The notes under the pieces: model-generated
Database searches by the model: none
Told to the model about the DNA's origin: nothing
What the model saw: the letters and a program-made list of their open reading frames with translations, nothing else
Shown: one piece after another, positions 24,949 through 33,264 of the stretch
How the letters are laid out: every line of letters starts with the position of its first letter
Numbering within the stretch: position 1 is the stretch's first letter
From: Collinsella sp.
GTDB lineage: Bacteria; Actinomycetota; Coriobacteriia; Coriobacteriales; Coriobacteriaceae
Reading direction: 5' to 3'
Length of the DNA stretch: 64,000 bases
Assembly: GCA_018373675.1 (NCBI GenBank)
Contig: JAHAGQ010000003.1
Location: 1-64,000, forward strand
Position numbers and translations under genes: made by a program

Positions 24949-25653
24949 GTGGGCATCAAAAAGAAGATCAAAAAGGAGCTTATCGGCACCTCCGATTACC
25001 CGTCGAATAAGATCTTCACGATCTCCAATTTCATTACCTTCACGCGCCTGATCCTCACGCTGGTCTTTCTGTACCTGTTTGTGACGGACAACAACCGTGT
25101 CGTCGCCATTGTCATCTATGCCATCGCGGCCTCCACCGACTGGATGGACGGTCAGATTGCCCGCATGACCAAGACGGTCTCGTGGCTCGGCAAGATGATG
25201 GACCCCGTCTGCGACCGCGCCCTGCTGTTTACCGGCGTGTTGGGCCTGGTAGTCCGCGGCGAGCTTCCCATCTGGGTCTGCGTGCTCATCATCGGCCGCG
25301 ATATTTACCTGGGAATCGGCACGCTCATCGTGCGCCGCTATCATCGCCGTCCCATCGACGTAGTTTTTCCTGGCAAGATTGCCACGGCGCTGCTTATGAC
25401 CGGCTTCTCGCTCATGCTGCTGGGCTTTCCCACTGTGGATGGCTGGCATCTACTGCCCGCTACGTTCACGGCCTTCCCGGGCCTCAACGGCAGCCCGGTT
25501 CCGCTTGGCATCTTCTTTGTATACGGCGGCGTCATCTTCTCCATGCTCACCGCCGTCATCTATTCCATTAAGGGTGGAGCAGCCATTAAACAAGCCGTGG
25601 CGCATCCAGAAGACGAAGACATCGACTTTCTTAACCCCGAAATCGAAGACTAA
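24949..25653 (+). CDS. CDP-alcohol phosphatidyltransferase (PgsA-like)
   Basis: 234 residues with several membrane helices and the full CDP-alcohol motif: D64, D67-G68, A71-R72, G81, D85, D89. It makes phosphatidylglycerol phosphate or a related lipid from CDP-diacylglycerol. A second PgsA-type gene lies at 45854-46492 in the conserved pgsA-cinA-recA context, so this copy may be the equivalent of mycobacterial pgsA2, which is also near garA and the FtsR gene. The start is GTG 24949 with GGGGGAG upstream; a frame extending to 24730 lacks a ribosome site. TATAGT at 24907 may be the -10 box. Confidence 0.88.
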   Translation: MGIKKKIKKELIGTSDYPSNKIFTISNFITFTRLILTLVFLYLFVTDNNRVVAIVIYAIAASTDWMDGQIARMTKTVSWLGKMMDPVCDRALLFTGVLGLVVRGELPIWVCVLIIGRDIYLGIGTLIVRRYHRRPIDVVFPGKIATALLMTGFSLMLLGFPTVDGWHLLPATFTAFPGLNGSPVPLGIFFVYGGVIFSMLTAVIYSIKGGAAIKQAVAHPEDEDIDFLNPEIED

Positions 25654-25719
25654 GCCATTGGGGTATGATTACGTACAGTACATTATTTGCGGCATGTCCG
25701 CGTTAAGTTAGGGGTTGTC

Positions 25720-26154
25720 ATGGACAACATGGTTAACAATATGCCTCAGAACGGTAAGGCCTCAGACGCCACTTGCGTTTTCCGCGTTCCTTCGAGCGAT
25801 GTCACCGTTCCCGACCTCATGGCCAACGTGCACATCACCGCACCCGTCTTATCTATCGTCAAAGGCCCGCAAACCGGCGCCGCCTTTGAGCTCGAGGATA
25901 ATGTGACCACCATCGGCCGCGATCCTGCTAACGGCATCTTCCTTAACGACATGACCGTGTCGCGTAGCCACGCGCGCATTATTCGCGAGGGTCTGGGTGC
26001 CCGCATCGAGGACCTGGGCTCGCTCAACGGTACGTGGGTTGACGGCGCTATCGTCAACGGCGCACCGCTGCACGATGGCTCTTCCGTCCAGATCGGTACG
26101 TTTACGCTCATCTACCACGAGAGCACGCCGGAGCGCATCGAAACCGGTGAGTAG
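25720..26154 (+). CDS. FHA-domain protein of GarA/OdhI type
   Basis: 144 residues. The forkhead-associated domain (about 43-128) has the phosphothreonine-binding residues GRDP (66-69), S81-R82-S83-H84 and N103-G104. The N-terminal tail carries DATCVFR (16-22), which aligns with the ETTSVFR segment that kinases phosphorylate in GarA and OdhI. Here only T18 remains; the preceding threonine is alanine. In actinobacteria this small protein switches central nitrogen/2-oxoglutarate metabolism; the target here is unknown. It lies between the pgsA-like gene and ftsR, the actinobacterial arrangement. AGGGG precedes ATG 25720. Confidence 0.88.
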   Translation: MDNMVNNMPQNGKASDATCVFRVPSSDVTVPDLMANVHITAPVLSIVKGPQTGAAFELEDNVTTIGRDPANGIFLNDMTVSRSHARIIREGLGARIEDLGSLNGTWVDGAIVNGAPLHDGSSVQIGTFTLIYHESTPERIETGE

Positions 26155-26157
26155 GGC

Positions 26158-27036
26158 ATGGCCGAACGCAACTATCTGAGTATCGGCCAAGTCGTCAACC
26201 TACTTCGAGGCGCATACCCCGATCTTTCGAACTCAAAAATTAGATTTCTAGAGGATGAGGGGCTCATTACCCCTCATCGTACGCCTAAGGGATACCGTCA
26301 GTACTCTAAGGAGGACGTTGATCGCCTGGAGGTCATCCTGCACTTGCAGAAGACCCGCTACATGCCGCTCAACGTGATTAAGCAGCGCTTGGAAAACGCC
26401 ACGGACCTGTCAACGCTCGCCTACGAGGTGGGCTTGCTATCCGATGTTCCGCTCAAGACGGAGCCCAAGGAGACTAAGCAAAAGCTGCATCCCATCGAGA
26501 CCATTCCCGATATGTTGGGCGTCGAGATTTCATTTATCCGCTCGCTCGCCGAGAACGACCTCATTCGCATCATCAAAAGCCCGCAGAACCGCGAGCTCGT
26601 CGATGGTCGCGATTTCCCGATCATCCGCTACTGCTCCGAGCTGTCACGCTTCCATATCGAGCCGCGCAACCTGCGTCAGTACGTGTCTTCTGCCAACCGC
26701 GAGTCCTCGATGTTTGAGCAGGTGCTCGTGAGCATGCTCGGAATGGATACTTCCGATGACGAGCGCGACGCCAAGCTCGAGCGTGCGTTTAAGAAGCTTC
26801 ACGACCTGACGGAAGGTGTACACACTGCGCTGCTCAAGAACCGCGTTTTTGAGTCGCTCAACGCCGTGGTCGAGGACGCCGACATCGATGCACTCGATGA
26901 GGAAATCACTCGCTCCGAGTCCACCAAGGCCAAAAACGAAGAGACAGCCGCGCCGGCTTCGCACGAGGATTCTCTCGTAAAGCCACTCAAGGTCGTCGCC
27001 CCTTCGCAATCCGGCACCGCCACCGCGGGCAAATAA
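26158..27036 (+). CDS. ftsR: MerR-family regulator, FtsR homologue
   Basis: 292 residues. The winged-helix domain begins YLSIGQVVNLLRGAYPDLSN, then SKIRFLEDEGLITPHRTPKG and YRQYS, with the MerR-type GYRQY wing. LHLQKTRYMPLNVIKQRL follows. The second half (about 115-200) contains EPRNLRQYVSSANRESSMFE, the second DNA-binding-like domain of Rv1828/FtsR proteins. FtsR activates ftsZ transcription in corynebacteria and lies just after the FHA gene there too. There is no effector-binding domain of the usual MerR kind. The C-terminal 60 residues are acidic, then Ala/Ser-rich. It starts four bases after the FHA gene. Confidence 0.85.
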   Translation: MAERNYLSIGQVVNLLRGAYPDLSNSKIRFLEDEGLITPHRTPKGYRQYSKEDVDRLEVILHLQKTRYMPLNVIKQRLENATDLSTLAYEVGLLSDVPLKTEPKETKQKLHPIETIPDMLGVEISFIRSLAENDLIRIIKSPQNRELVDGRDFPIIRYCSELSRFHIEPRNLRQYVSSANRESSMFEQVLVSMLGMDTSDDERDAKLERAFKKLHDLTEGVHTALLKNRVFESLNAVVEDADIDALDEEITRSESTKAKNEETAAPASHEDSLVKPLKVVAPSQSGTATAGK

Positions 27037-27076
27037 CCGCTGCTGAAATTCCGGCAACCCATTGAAAGGTCATGCA

Positions 27077-27607
27077 ATGTACGACTTCGAATCTCAAATC
27101 GTCGACATCCCCGACTATCCCGAGCCCGGAGTCATCTTTAAAGACATCACGCCGCTCTTTGGCAACCCCGAGGCGCTCAAAGCCATGACCGATGCCCTCG
27201 CCGAACACTTTGCCGGCATGGGAATCACCAAGGTCGTGGGGCCCGAGGCTCGCGGCTTTATGGTTGGCGTACCGGTGGCTGTAGCCCTTGGCGCTGGCTT
27301 TGTCCCCGCACGTAAACCGGGCAAGCTGCCGCGCGAGACCGTGAGCCAGAGCTACGAGCTCGAGTACGGCACCGATTCAATTGAGATCCATGCCGACGCT
27401 ATTAGCTCTAAAGATACCGTGTTGATTCTGGACGACTTGGTCGCGACGGGCGGAACCGTCGAGGCAACAGGTAAACTGGTGCGAGATATGGGCGCAAAGC
27501 TTGTCGGTTACGGTTGTATCCTTGAGCTTGCGTTTCTCAACCCGCGCGAGAAGCTCACGCCGTCTGATGACGATGTGGAGCTCTTTAGCCTGGTGACGGT
27601 GGACTAG
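27077..27607 (+). CDS. apt: Adenine phosphoribosyltransferase
   Basis: Salvages adenine to AMP using PRPP. 176 residues with IPDYPEPGVIFKDITPLF near the N-terminus (residues 11-28), GPEARGFMVGVPVA (base and phosphate site), FVPARKPGKLP, and the PRPP-binding loop VLILDDLVATGGT near 117-129. AAAGG lies seven bases before ATG 27077. It follows ftsR by 40 bases. Confidence 0.94.
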   Translation: MYDFESQIVDIPDYPEPGVIFKDITPLFGNPEALKAMTDALAEHFAGMGITKVVGPEARGFMVGVPVAVALGAGFVPARKPGKLPRETVSQSYELEYGTDSIEIHADAISSKDTVLILDDLVATGGTVEATGKLVRDMGAKLVGYGCILELAFLNPREKLTPSDDDVELFSLVTVD

Positions 27608-27639
27608 CCGTTACCCTTAGTTACTGGAAAGGAAGCTAC

Positions 27640-28767
27640 ATGCGCACAGCAAACACGCACAAAAACATGGCACGCTGCGCTGCTACGGCAACCCTCGCTT
27701 GTGTTTTGGGCTTGGGCCTCGCGGCTCCTGCCTACGCCGATACCGCATCCGACCTTGCCGCTGCTCGTACGAAGCTCGAGCAGATCGGTACCCAAACCCA
27801 GCAGATTTACGATGAGCTCGCCACACAGACGCAGGCGCTCGATCAGACTGCTGGCGAGATCACACAGAAGCAGCAGGAGATCGCCGATGGTCAGGCCAAG
27901 CTCTCGACCTATGTCGCCGGCGAGTACAAAACTGGCGGTCTGAGCCTGCTTCAGGTTCTGACGGGCGTCGATGACCTGAGCGATATGCTCAACCGTCTGT
28001 TCTACTACGGCAAAGTTTCCGATAAGCAGGCTCAGACCATTCAAGAGGTCAAGGAGCTTAAGCAGCAGCTCACCGATAAGCAGACCGAGCAGGAGAAGAA
28101 CGTCGCCGCCACGCAAAAGAAGGTCGACGAGCTTAACGCCCAGCAGGCTGAAGCCCAGAACGTCGTTAACTCCCTGGATTCGCAGCTGCAAGCCGAACTT
28201 GCCGCCGAAGCCGAGGCCAACGCCGCGCTGCAGGCCGGCATCAACGCCAGTACCGCCGAGAAGGCCACGGTGAGCAACGAGACTGCCGGTACGACCGAGA
28301 ATACCAACAACGGTGGTCAGACCAGCAATAACAACAACCAGGGCGGCAACACTCCGGCTCCTACGCCGGCACCTGCTCCGACGCCGCAGCCATCCACGCC
28401 CGCTCCGGCTCCGACGCCTTCTGCTCCGAGCCAGTCCGTCGACGGCGGTTCTGTTGTCTCGCGTGCATACAGTAAGCTTGGTTGCGCTTATTCCTGGGGC
28501 GGAATTGGCCCGAACAGCTTCGACTGCTCTGGTTTTGTTAGTTATTGCCTAACTGGTCGCTATTGCCGCCTGGGCACCACGGGTACCTTTATGGGCTGGA
28601 CGCGTGTGTCCGATCCGCAGCCCGGTGACGTTGTGGTCAACTCGTACCACACCGGCATTTACATCGGTGGTGGTCAGATGATTCATGCTTCCGACTATAA
28701 CACGGGTGTTATCATCAGCTCCGTTGCCGCTGGCATGAACAACAACTATATTTTCGTTCGATACTAA
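27640..28767 (+). CDS. Secreted NlpC/P60 peptidoglycan hydrolase with coiled coil
   Basis: 375 residues. Signal peptide 1-33 (cleavage near AYA-DT), a long coiled coil (about 34-205, rich in Gln, Glu and Ala), a Asn/Gly then Pro/Ala/Thr linker (about 212-268), and an NlpC/P60 domain (270-375). Catalytic Cys lies in FDCSGFVSY (about 295), His in YHTGIYIGGG (about 337). The layout matches PcsB/RipA/CwlO-like D,L-endopeptidases that cut stem peptides and are normally activated by FtsEX or similar partners through the coiled coil. AAAGGAAG precedes the ATG. Confidence 0.92.
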   Translation: MRTANTHKNMARCAATATLACVLGLGLAAPAYADTASDLAAARTKLEQIGTQTQQIYDELATQTQALDQTAGEITQKQQEIADGQAKLSTYVAGEYKTGGLSLLQVLTGVDDLSDMLNRLFYYGKVSDKQAQTIQEVKELKQQLTDKQTEQEKNVAATQKKVDELNAQQAEAQNVVNSLDSQLQAELAAEAEANAALQAGINASTAEKATVSNETAGTTENTNNGGQTSNNNNQGGNTPAPTPAPAPTPQPSTPAPAPTPSAPSQSVDGGSVVSRAYSKLGCAYSWGGIGPNSFDCSGFVSYCLTGRYCRLGTTGTFMGWTRVSDPQPGDVVVNSYHTGIYIGGGQMIHASDYNTGVIISSVAAGMNNNYIFVRY

Positions 28768-28790
28768 GTATTCAAATAAAGCAAACGGAT

Positions 28791-28830
28791 ATGGACCTCG
28801 TGGCTTTGAGTCATGGGGTCCATTCTTTTG
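28791..28830 (+). terminator. Probable terminator after the NlpC/P60 gene
   Basis: ATGGACC (28791-28797) pairs with GGTCCAT (28817-28823) with weaker inner pairing, followed by a T-rich tail (TCTTTTGCCTTTT). Confidence 0.5.
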
Positions 28831-28841
28831 CCTTTTATGCA

Positions 28842-28876
28842 GGCCGCTATCTAGTTTTGAATACTAGATAGCGGCC
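28842..28876 (+). promoter_or_regulatory. 14-bp palindrome abutting the degV promoter
   Basis: GGCCGCTATCTAGT (28842-28855) pairs perfectly with 28863-28876 around a seven-base A/T-rich loop. It ends about 20 bases before the TATAAT box, overlapping the expected -35 region, which has no consensus hexamer. An operator or activator site is likely. Part of it recurs upstream of the DUF1836 gene. Confidence 0.5.
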
Positions 28877-28896
28877 CAATCGGTCTGCAAGAAGGC

Positions 28897-28917
28897 TATA
28901 ATTGTTTGGGAACAATT
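28897..28917 (+). promoter_or_regulatory. degV -10 box and overlapping palindrome
   Basis: TATAAT at 28897-28902 partly overlaps a second palindrome, AATTGTT (28900-28906) with AACAATT (28911-28917), which would cover the transcription start. A repressor bound there would block initiation. Confidence 0.5.
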
Positions 28918-28931
28918 AGAAAGGACCCTCT

Positions 28932-29798
28932 ATGAGCTGGGCACTTATCTCCGATTCAAGCTGCAACCTCCGCGATTGGCAGCCGACCGCGCCCCATACC
29001 ACCTTTGCATTTGCGCCCCTCAAAATTCGAGTGGGGGAGCGTGAATTCGTTGATGACCTTTCGCTCGATGTTCATGAGCTCAACTGCGCTGTTCAGGCGG
29101 AGACGAACGCTTCTTCAAGCGCTTGTCCCAGCGTAGGGGAGTGGGCCGAGCTCTTCAAATTGGCAGACAAGACCATCTGCATGCCAATCTCTGAGGGCGT
29201 GTCGGGCAGCTACAACGCGGCAGCCACGGCTCGCGATATGGTTCTTGCCGATGAGCCCGACCGACAGATTCATCTAGTAAATTCACGCGCAGCTGGCGGC
29301 AAAATGGACCTCATTTTCTTGCTGTTCGACCGCTATCTTGCAAGCAATCCGAATATCTCATTCGAGGATGCTTGCGCATACTTCGATAGCCTTGAGCAGA
29401 ACAGCAAAATCCTCTTCAGCTTGTGCAATTACGAAAACCTCGCCAAAGCCGGACGTATCCCTAAGGCAGCCGGCGTCATTGCCAACAAGCTCAATATCCG
29501 CATTTTGGGCACGGCGAGTGAGGCCGGTAAAATCGAACTCGTCGGGCACACGCGTGGCGAAAAAAAGATGCTCAACAAGATCATCGACACTATGGAAGCC
29601 GAGGGCTTTACGGGCGGTGAGGTCGTCATCGATCACGTTGAGAACGAAGCTGGAGCACAGGCGCTTACTGACCGTATAGTCGAGCATTGGCCCGGCTCCA
29701 AGACCATCATCATGCCCTGCAACGGCCTGGATTCCTATTACGCCGAGATGCACGGCCTGATCATCGGCTACGGCATGGGCGTAGCTTCGGGCAAATAA
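28932..29798 (+). CDS. DegV-family fatty-acid-binding protein
   Basis: 288 residues. The N-terminus ALISDSSCNL and a SEGVSGSYNAA motif (around residue 90) are diagnostic of DegV/FakB proteins, which bind a fatty acid and present it to the kinase FakA for phosphorylation. VNSRAAGG and AGRIPKAAGVIANKLNIRIL follow. No fakA is in the window. The promoter is flanked by two palindromes. AGAAAGGA precedes the ATG. It converges on the DUF1836 gene, with a shared terminator between. Confidence 0.88.
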   Translation: MSWALISDSSCNLRDWQPTAPHTTFAFAPLKIRVGEREFVDDLSLDVHELNCAVQAETNASSSACPSVGEWAELFKLADKTICMPISEGVSGSYNAAATARDMVLADEPDRQIHLVNSRAAGGKMDLIFLLFDRYLASNPNISFEDACAYFDSLEQNSKILFSLCNYENLAKAGRIPKAAGVIANKLNIRILGTASEAGKIELVGHTRGEKKMLNKIIDTMEAEGFTGGEVVIDHVENEAGAQALTDRIVEHWPGSKTIIMPCNGLDSYYAEMHGLIIGYGMGVASGK

Positions 29799-29817
29799 AG
29801 TCCAACCAAGCAAAAAT

Positions 29818-29865
29818 ACGGGCGGGACAAAGCGACAGATGGCTCTTTGTCCCGCCCGTTTTATA
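29818..29865. terminator. Bidirectional terminator between degV and the DUF1836 gene
   Basis: A 15-bp perfect stem (29818-29832 with 29845-29859), with TTTTAT on the plus side and ATTTTTG on the minus side. Confidence 0.88.
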
Positions 29866-29871
29866 CTTCGG

Positions 29872-30483
29872 CTAGCTATTAAACCCGTTGAACTTGAGAT
29901 AGCTCATCAAGTAAGCCTTCGAAACAAAGGATGAAACCGCGCTGCGCACAAGCAGCGACTCACGCGTTACCTGATGCGCCGTATCGGGAACCGGCGTCTG
30001 CTCGACAGAAAACGCCGAACGAATCGATGCCTCGAGCTGATCGACCACATAGTCGAAGGCCGTCGGAGCATCGTAGCTCAAACGCTGAATGTTAAAGAGC
30101 GCCTGCACCGCAGCAATAGGTAGCACCTGCTTAAAGATGCAGATGGCGATCAGGCGGGCAATCTGCTCGCGACCATACTGCTTTTTGACCGGAGCAGGCA
30201 CCAGGCCGACCTTCACGTAGTTATTGATCATCGATGGCGTAATGACAGGCTGCTCAACGCAAATAGACAGCGGCTCCATCCACAGCGCAACATACTCAAT
30301 GACCTGGTCGCGGTAGAGCGTCACATTGGGCAACTGGTCATAGCGCGGCAGACTCAACGTATTGAGTTTGCGCACGATATCGGACTGAATAAATGCATCG
30401 GGCAGCACAGTGGGCTGAATATCCTCAGGCTTAATGCTGACCGACGAATCGGACATCGGAATAACGTGTTTAACGTGGTTCAT
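29872..30483 (-). CDS. DUF1836 protein (MerR-like DNA-binding)
   Basis: 203 residues. A helix-turn-helix-like core with TPSMINNYVKVGLVPAPVKK, then YGREQIARLIAICIFKQVLP, is characteristic of DUF1836, a MerR-related family in Gram-positive bacteria with unknown targets. The C-terminal 60 residues hold a Ser/Val-rich helix ending YLKFNGFNS. ATG 30483 has GGAGGACC seven bases upstream; longer frames reach into the promoter. It converges on degV, and the promoters of the two genes share a 17-bp near-identical sequence. Confidence 0.8.
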   Translation of the reverse strand: MNHVKHVIPMSDSSVSIKPEDIQPTVLPDAFIQSDIVRKLNTLSLPRYDQLPNVTLYRDQVIEYVALWMEPLSICVEQPVITPSMINNYVKVGLVPAPVKKQYGREQIARLIAICIFKQVLPIAAVQALFNIQRLSYDAPTAFDYVVDQLEASIRSAFSVEQTPVPDTAHQVTRESLLVRSAVSSFVSKAYLMSYLKFNGFNS

Positions 30484-30521
30484 AAAGGTCCTCCATTCAT
30501 TTTCTATATTGTATTCTAGGT

Positions 30522-30538
30522 TATCTAGTTTTGCATAC
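30522..30538 (-). promoter_or_regulatory. Promoter element shared with degV
   Basis: TATCTAGTTTTGCATAC here matches TATCTAGTTTTGAATAC at 28848-28864 in 16 of 17 positions. It lies 39-55 bases upstream of the DUF1836 ATG, next to a second CTAG at 30516-30519. It may be a binding site of the DUF1836 protein itself. Confidence 0.45.
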
Positions 30539-30636
30539 CACATAGCCAGCAAGAAAATTGGCGGAACAACGCACAGATGCATCGTCCCGCCATTTAGTTA
30601 ATTGATAGCAACCTTACATAAGATATATTATCGTAC

Positions 30637-31575
30637 TTATCTACGGAGAAATGCGTATGCGCTGGTTGCCGCTATGGCTCCGTCAGAAACCGCGGTCACA
30701 ACCTGGCGCAAACGCTTGGAACGGATATCGCCAGCGGCAAATAGACCTGGCGTGCGGGTCGCCATGGATTCATCAGTCAGAATGCCGCCATCAGGCGCCA
30801 GATCGACTAGATGCTCGACAAGTTCGGTATGGGGTTGCGTCCCGGTATAGACAAAGATGCCGAAAGAGCCGGGCTCAAATGACTTGGCATGAATTTCCCC
30901 GGATGAATTGTCCTTAAAGGCGATCGTCGTTGGCATGGCTTCGCCCGAGAGCTCCACAATACTAGTTTGGTACCTAACTGTAATATTGTCCTTTTCGAGT
31001 ACTTTCTGAACAACACCATCAGGCGCACGGAACTGGTCGCGGCGCAGCACGATGGTCACACTGCTGGCAATGTCTGACAGGAACAGTGCCTCTTCGCATG
31101 CCGAATTGCCACCACCGATTACAAAGACCTGTTTGCCACGGAAGAACATGCCGTCACATGTTGCGCAATATGAAACGCCACGACCGCGATAGGTATCCTC
31201 GCCAGCGAAACCTGCCGGACGCGGCGTGGCACCCATGCAAGCGATAACGCTCGAGGCCAGCGTATCGCCCATATCGTGATGCACCGTAAACAACGCTGCA
31301 TCGGCATCGTAATCGATACCCGTAACCATGCTCCATGTAACCTGTGCTCCCAGGCCCTCTGCATGCTGCTGAAAACGCTCGCCGAGTTCGGCGCCACTCA
31401 AGAGCGGAATGCCCGGATAGTTCTCGACTTCATTGGTCGTGGCGATCTGTCCGCCCGACATGCCCTGTTCAATCACGGTCGTCGTTAGGTTGGAGCGCGC
31501 CGCATAAATGGCCGCAGCATAGCCCGCAGGGCCGCCACCGATAATCGCAACATCGATCGGCTGATCGGTAGTCAT
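30637..31575 (-). CDS. trxB: Thioredoxin reductase
   Basis: 312-residue FAD/NADPH flavoenzyme that keeps thioredoxin reduced in the cytoplasm. The FAD motif GGGPAG is at 13-18, the redox pair is CATC near 138-141, and the NADPH motif GGGNSACEEA lies near 158. GIFVYTGTQP and the C-terminal GLFAAGDIRSKRLRQVVTA close the FAD site. ATG 31575 has AGGAGGTC upstream; a longer frame with an MHECH start is not needed. No trxA is adjacent. It is divergent from the glycosyltransferase gene. Confidence 0.93.
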   Translation of the reverse strand: MTTDQPIDVAIIGGGPAGYAAAIYAARSNLTTTVIEQGMSGGQIATTNEVENYPGIPLLSGAELGERFQQHAEGLGAQVTWSMVTGIDYDADAALFTVHHDMGDTLASSVIACMGATPRPAGFAGEDTYRGRGVSYCATCDGMFFRGKQVFVIGGGNSACEEALFLSDIASSVTIVLRRDQFRAPDGVVQKVLEKDNITVRYQTSIVELSGEAMPTTIAFKDNSSGEIHAKSFEPGSFGIFVYTGTQPHTELVEHLVDLAPDGGILTDESMATRTPGLFAAGDIRSKRLRQVVTAVSDGAIAATSAYAFLRR

Positions 31576-31692
31576 GAAGAGACCTCCTGTCGAAAGATTG
31601 GCGTTCTTTGCGCTCATACCCAAATTTACGTGAACATGACACTCATGCACTACAATGATAAACCGCGTATCAAAGCTGAAGGGGAGTTATCG

Positions 31693-32994
31693 ATGGATCA
31701 AACGCAGACGGGCAATAGCGCTCCCCTGCCCATGCAAGCCACTCCCCAACCGGAGCAAATGACCGTTTCACCTGCACAAAAACCCTTGGTAACCATCGTG
31801 CACGCCTCCGTCGGCTCGGGCCACAAAGCCGCCGCAAATGCGATTGCGCAGGCATTCGACCTCATCCGCGGCACCAAGGGAATCCCTGAGGATGTTGAGA
31901 TCGAAGTCCTGGATATCCTCGAATTTGGACGCATTAGGTTCGATGGTAATAAAACAGCAGCTTCGTTTACCGGCGCCACGCGTCCCATATATGACCTAAC
32001 CTGGCGATACACGTTTACGGGACATCTGCTCTGGGGCGGAGGCACGGCATGGTCACGTATTATGTTCCCTGCCTTCAACGAATATGTCCGCACCCGCAAG
32101 CCCATTGCCGTGGTCGCAACACACATCACGGCGGCCAACGTCGCTGTGGGTGCCCGCGTCATCACGGGTATCGATTATCCCGTCATCTGCGTACCAACAG
32201 ACTATGAAGTCGAAGGCTTTTGGCCCCACAAGGACACCGATCTGTTCTGCGTAGCCAACGAATTTATGGCCGAGACACTTCGCCCCCGTAAAGTTCCCGA
32301 GACCAAAATCCGCATTACAGGCATCCCCATTCGCGCCGGGTTTGATACGGACTACAATCGCGAGGAAGAACTCGAGAAGTTCAATCTCCCCGCTGACAAG
32401 ACCGTTGTGTTGGTGATGGCCGGTGCCAGTTTGCCTCAACCGTACGTTCGCTTTCGCGCGGAGATGGACCGCACACTCCCCTTCCTGCGCAGCTTCGAGG
32501 ACATGCACTTTGTCTTTTTGCCGGGCAAGGATGAGGAATACGCCACCCGCCTCAAGACGCTCTTCGACGCCATGAAGCTCGAAAACGTCACGGTTCTGGA
32601 CTACGTGGACGATATGGCAGCCCTCATGCACGGCTGCGACCTGGCAATCCTCAAATCGGGCGGGCTCACCGTCACCGAGTGCCTGTGCGCGCATCTACCG
32701 ATGATCCTGCTGGGCAAATCATACGGTCAAGAAAAGGCCAACACCACGATGCTCACCGGCATGGGCGCCAGCATGCATGTCACCACCGCACGAGAACTCA
32801 TCGTAACCCTACGTCACTTACACGACCATCCCGAATCACTCAAAGCCCTACTCATCAACGGTGAAGTACTACGCCGCCCCCACGCAGCCGAAGACATAGC
32901 CATCGCAACCATGGAGCTCGTAGGCAAACCCCAAAAGCGCAAACGAGCCTTCTGCCGCTTCTACTGGGGAGGAAAGCCCGCGCATATCCGCTAG
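31693..32994 (+). CDS. MGDG-synthase-type glycosyltransferase (diacylglycerol glucosyltransferase-like)
   Basis: 433 residues. The N-terminal domain begins VTIVHASVGSGHKAAANAIA (residues 33-52), the GxGHxxAA motif of MGDG synthases and UgtP-like enzymes. The C-terminal GT-B half has LVMAGAS and KSGGLTVTECLCAHLPMIL, the nucleotide-sugar site. Such enzymes add a hexose to diacylglycerol to make glycolipids and lipoteichoic-acid anchors. A 30-residue Gln/Pro-rich leader precedes the domain. AGGGGAG lies six bases before ATG 31693. Codons become A/C-ending toward the 3' end, next to the repeat elements. Confidence 0.85.
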   Translation: MDQTQTGNSAPLPMQATPQPEQMTVSPAQKPLVTIVHASVGSGHKAAANAIAQAFDLIRGTKGIPEDVEIEVLDILEFGRIRFDGNKTAASFTGATRPIYDLTWRYTFTGHLLWGGGTAWSRIMFPAFNEYVRTRKPIAVVATHITAANVAVGARVITGIDYPVICVPTDYEVEGFWPHKDTDLFCVANEFMAETLRPRKVPETKIRITGIPIRAGFDTDYNREEELEKFNLPADKTVVLVMAGASLPQPYVRFRAEMDRTLPFLRSFEDMHFVFLPGKDEEYATRLKTLFDAMKLENVTVLDYVDDMAALMHGCDLAILKSGGLTVTECLCAHLPMILLGKSYGQEKANTTMLTGMGASMHVTTARELIVTLRHLHDHPESLKALLINGEVLRRPHAAEDIAIATMELVGKPQKRKRAFCRFYWGGKPAHIR

Positions 32995-33004
32995 TCCAAT
33001 GTCC

Positions 33005-33108
33005 GCCGCTCTGCCGGAGCCGCCCTTATATCATTCCATGCTCAAACATTCTCGCTTCGCTGCGAAACTGCGCGTGGAACGATATAAGGGCGGCTCCGGC
33101 AGAGCGGC
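33005..33108 (+). repeat. Hairpin element A with conserved core
   Basis: Arms of 37 bases (33005-33041 and 33072-33108) pair with two mismatches and enclose a 30-base apex. The inner 58 bases (33028-33085, from ATATCATTCCATGC to GCGTGGAACGATAT) recur in inverted orientation in element B with a single four-base difference. The outer 23-bp arms are unique to A. Confidence 0.9.
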
Positions 33109-33186
33109 TGCGTTTACTTACTAGCAGCTACTTCGGTTTCCCCTCCATTAGAACCTGCAAAGGCAAAACAGGAAAATATAAATACA

Positions 33187-33233
33187 GTAAGCCGATGCGA
33201 CAAAGGAGGCGTCCCTTTATCGCATCGGCTTAC
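33187..33233. terminator. Hairpin between elements A and B
   Basis: A 14-bp perfect stem (33187-33200 with 33220-33233) continues inward as AAAGG/CCTTT around a seven-base loop. It could be the terminator of the glycosyltransferase gene or of dut. Downstream bases are A-rich on the plus strand, so no clear T run. Confidence 0.55.
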
Positions 33234-33264
33234 TAGAAAAGTAAATATTGTTTCAAGCGAGTAG

